In this document: positions 5,488 to 6,530 of the stretch, piece by piece | Numbering within the stretch: the stretch's first letter is position 1 | Layout: every line of letters begins with the position of its first letter | Origin: Synergistaceae bacterium | Lineage (GTDB): Bacteria; Synergistota; Synergistia; Synergistales; Aminobacteriaceae | Direction: 5' to 3' | NCBI GenBank assembly: GCA_017447325.1 | Contig: JAFSNU010000332.1 | Span: 1-6,530 of the forward strand | DNA length: 6,530 bases | Notes under the pieces: model-generated | Seen by the model: only the letters and a program-made list of their open reading frames with translations | Database searches by the model: none | Told to the model about the DNA's origin: nothing | Made by a program: the position numbers and the translations under genes

Positions 5488-5643
5488 CTTGTCCCACCTG
5501 TAAGGTTGAGAGAGTACGGGCATGTACTCTCGAGTGCCCAACGGGCAGGGGGGTGCTTCATCCCTCCGTCACTTCGTGACCCTTGCAGGGCGCGATTTAA
5601 AGACCATTCGGGTCTTTAATCCTCCCCTTACAGGGGAGGCAAG
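5488..5643. mobile_element. 156-base MITE-like element with terminal inverted repeats and internal hairpins
   Basis: The ends CTTGTCCCACCTGTAAGG (5488-5505) and CCTTACAGGGGAGGCAAG (5626-5643) are inverted repeats matching at 15 of 18 positions. The interior is GC-richer than its surroundings and packed with hairpins: GAGAGTAC/GTACTCTC (5510-5517, 5524-5531), TGCCC/GGGCA (5535-5539, 5543-5547), GTCAC/GTGAC (5568-5572, 5576-5580), TTAAAGACC/GGTCTTTAA (5597-5605, 5611-5619) and CCTCCCCT/AGGGGAGG (5621-5628, 5632-5639). No coding frame of note is present and no clear target duplication is seen. It resembles the short GC-rich repeats scattered in many gut bacterial genomes. It ends 22 bases after the mfd stop and could also end mfd transcripts. 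Confidence 0.65.
5597..5639 (-). terminator. Possible mfd transcript-end hairpins inside the repeat element
   Basis: Read on the minus strand after the mfd stop, an 8-bp GC-rich hairpin (arms 5632-5639 and 5621-5628) is followed at once by a 9-bp hairpin (arms 5611-5619 and 5597-5605). A long T-run is lacking, so any termination would be imperfect. No better mfd terminator lies between the stop codon and the element. Confidence 0.3.
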
Positions 5644-5665
5644 GTTTTAAAGTTGACTGACTATA

Positions 5666-6530
5666 TTATAAACTTTCACGCATAACTTTAAATAACTCTT
5701 CAGCTCCGGCCAAGCCGCCCGGACCTTTCGCATAAGTCTTCATTACTATCCAGTTTAAATTCTTTAATTTATCTTCAAGCTGCGCTAAATTCCCTTTCAA
5801 TAAAATATTTTTAGCGTTAAGCTCGACGCTCTCGATTTTAAAATTATGGCCGAAATTTCTAATTGCAGTTATAGCGATTAATAATCTTGTCTGCTCGGGC
5901 AACTTGCCAAATCGATCTTTAATCTCGTTTGCAATCGCATTAAGCTCGTCAAGGCCTTTTGCCGCTAAAATTCTCCGGCTCATCGTCACGCGCACGGACT
6001 CTTGCGGTATGTAATTCTCAGGTATCGAACCCGTGCTGTAAACTTTCAAGCTCGTTAATTTAACTTCTTCAACGCCGCGCAGCCTGTCAAGCTCCTGCTC
6101 AAGCAATTTATAAAATATATGCCAGCCTCCGGCAGAGCCCGTCCCGTGCTGTGACGTGCCGCTTACGTCGCCGCTGCCCCGGATAAATAAATCACGTTCA
6201 GCTATCGCATAGCCCGAGCCTAAGTCCGTCATTGTTGAAATTGCTTCAAGCCTGTCAACGGTCTCACGCTTTAAGTTATTTTTATCAGCGGGATAAAAGA
6301 AGTATGCAAACGCATTTTCGCCGCGCCGTCCTACCCGTCCTCTGAGCTGGTACATTTGAGCAAGGCCTAACTCTTGAGCGTCATCGATTATAATCGTGTT
6401 CGCCCGTCCGACATCAAGACCGCTCTCTATTATAGTAGTCGCTACTAATATATCTATCTTGCCCGAGTAAAATTCAAGCATAGTATTTTCAAGTTCGCGC
6501 TCCGGCATCTGCCCGTGAGCAATTTTAATA
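5666..6530 (-). CDS. mfd: Transcription-repair coupling factor Mfd, C-terminal part (5' end outside window)
   Basis: Mfd is an ATP-driven DNA translocase that removes RNA polymerase stalled at lesions and recruits UvrA for nucleotide excision repair. The frame is open through the right edge: IKIAHGQ precedes the Met codon at 6506-6508, so that Met is internal (AHGQMPERELE is a conserved Mfd segment). Numbering from that Met, helicase motif V is TTIIESGLD (24-32) and motif VI is QLRGRVGRR (54-62). Next come the translocation motif region with DLFIRGSGDVSGTSQHG (106-122) and the C-terminal TRCF/D7 domain (about 149-240) containing YIPQESVRVTMSRRI and EIKDRFGKLPEQ. The D7 domain separates it from RecG, which shares the helicase and translocation motifs. 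The usual RGAGNLLG is RGSGDVSG here, a noticeable substitution. The stop is TAA (5666-5668). About three quarters of the protein lies beyond the window. Confidence 0.93.
   Translation of the reverse strand, partial: IKIAHGQMPERELENTMLEFYSGKIDILVATTIIESGLDVGRANTIIIDDAQELGLAQMYQLRGRVGRRGENAFAYFFYPADKNNLKRETVDRLEAISTMTDLGSGYAIAERDLFIRGSGDVSGTSQHGTGSAGGWHIFYKLLEQELDRLRGVEEVKLTSLKVYSTGSIPENYIPQESVRVTMSRRILAAKGLDELNAIANEIKDRFGKLPEQTRLLIAITAIRNFGHNFKIESVELNAKNILLKGNLAQLEDKLKNLNWIVMKTYAKGPGGLAGAEELFKVMRESL

Overview
The window is one end of an integrated genomic island or prophage joined to ordinary bacterial chromosome. The coding strands have moderate GC and the intergenic stretches are very AT-rich. 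The genes have Shine-Dalgarno sites and use the standard code (Trp is TGG; intact genes end in TAA or TAG), and the tRNA carries an encoded CCA. IleRS and Mfd are clearly bacterial. I cannot name the organism. An anaerobic gut-type bacterium (Synergistota or a Firmicutes-like lineage) is a guess from general sequence style only.

Left part (1-1936), inferred mobile element: the C-terminal end of a flavin-dependent thymidylate synthase (thyX, +) enters from the left edge and ends at a strong hairpin terminator. A non-coding stretch of about 300 bases follows. It holds four 12-base tandem repeats, a perfect 35-base palindrome and a spaced inverted repeat. A complete P4-type tyrosine integrase lies on the minus strand with a TTG start and a good Shine-Dalgarno site. 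Short GGTACGG/CCGTACC repeats lie between it and the tRNA.

Junction (1937-2012): tRNA-Gly (anticodon CCC), minus strand. Its 3' end faces the integrase, which is the classical layout for an element inserted at a tRNA 3' end. The tRNA has a well-formed promoter that overlaps the divergent leader of ileS.

Right part (2013-6530), inferred chromosome: ileS, complete, with an unusual His/Cys-rich insert just before its ATP-binding motif, then a rho-independent terminator. Next, on the minus strand, is a decayed N-terminal fragment of a GH3-family protein with an in-frame TGA near its start and the adenylating body lost. A 156-base hairpin-rich element with terminal inverted repeats (MITE-like) follows. 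Last is the C-terminal part of mfd (transcription-repair coupling factor), minus strand, running off the right edge.

The genes do not form one pathway: ileS, tRNA-Gly and mfd are housekeeping functions, while integrase and probably thyX belong to the mobile element. I found no convincing new multi-gene system. The items most worth a second look are the IleRS insert, the MITE-like element beside a decaying GH3 gene, and the 12-base repeats that keep a reading frame for a Cys-Arg-Phe peptide.
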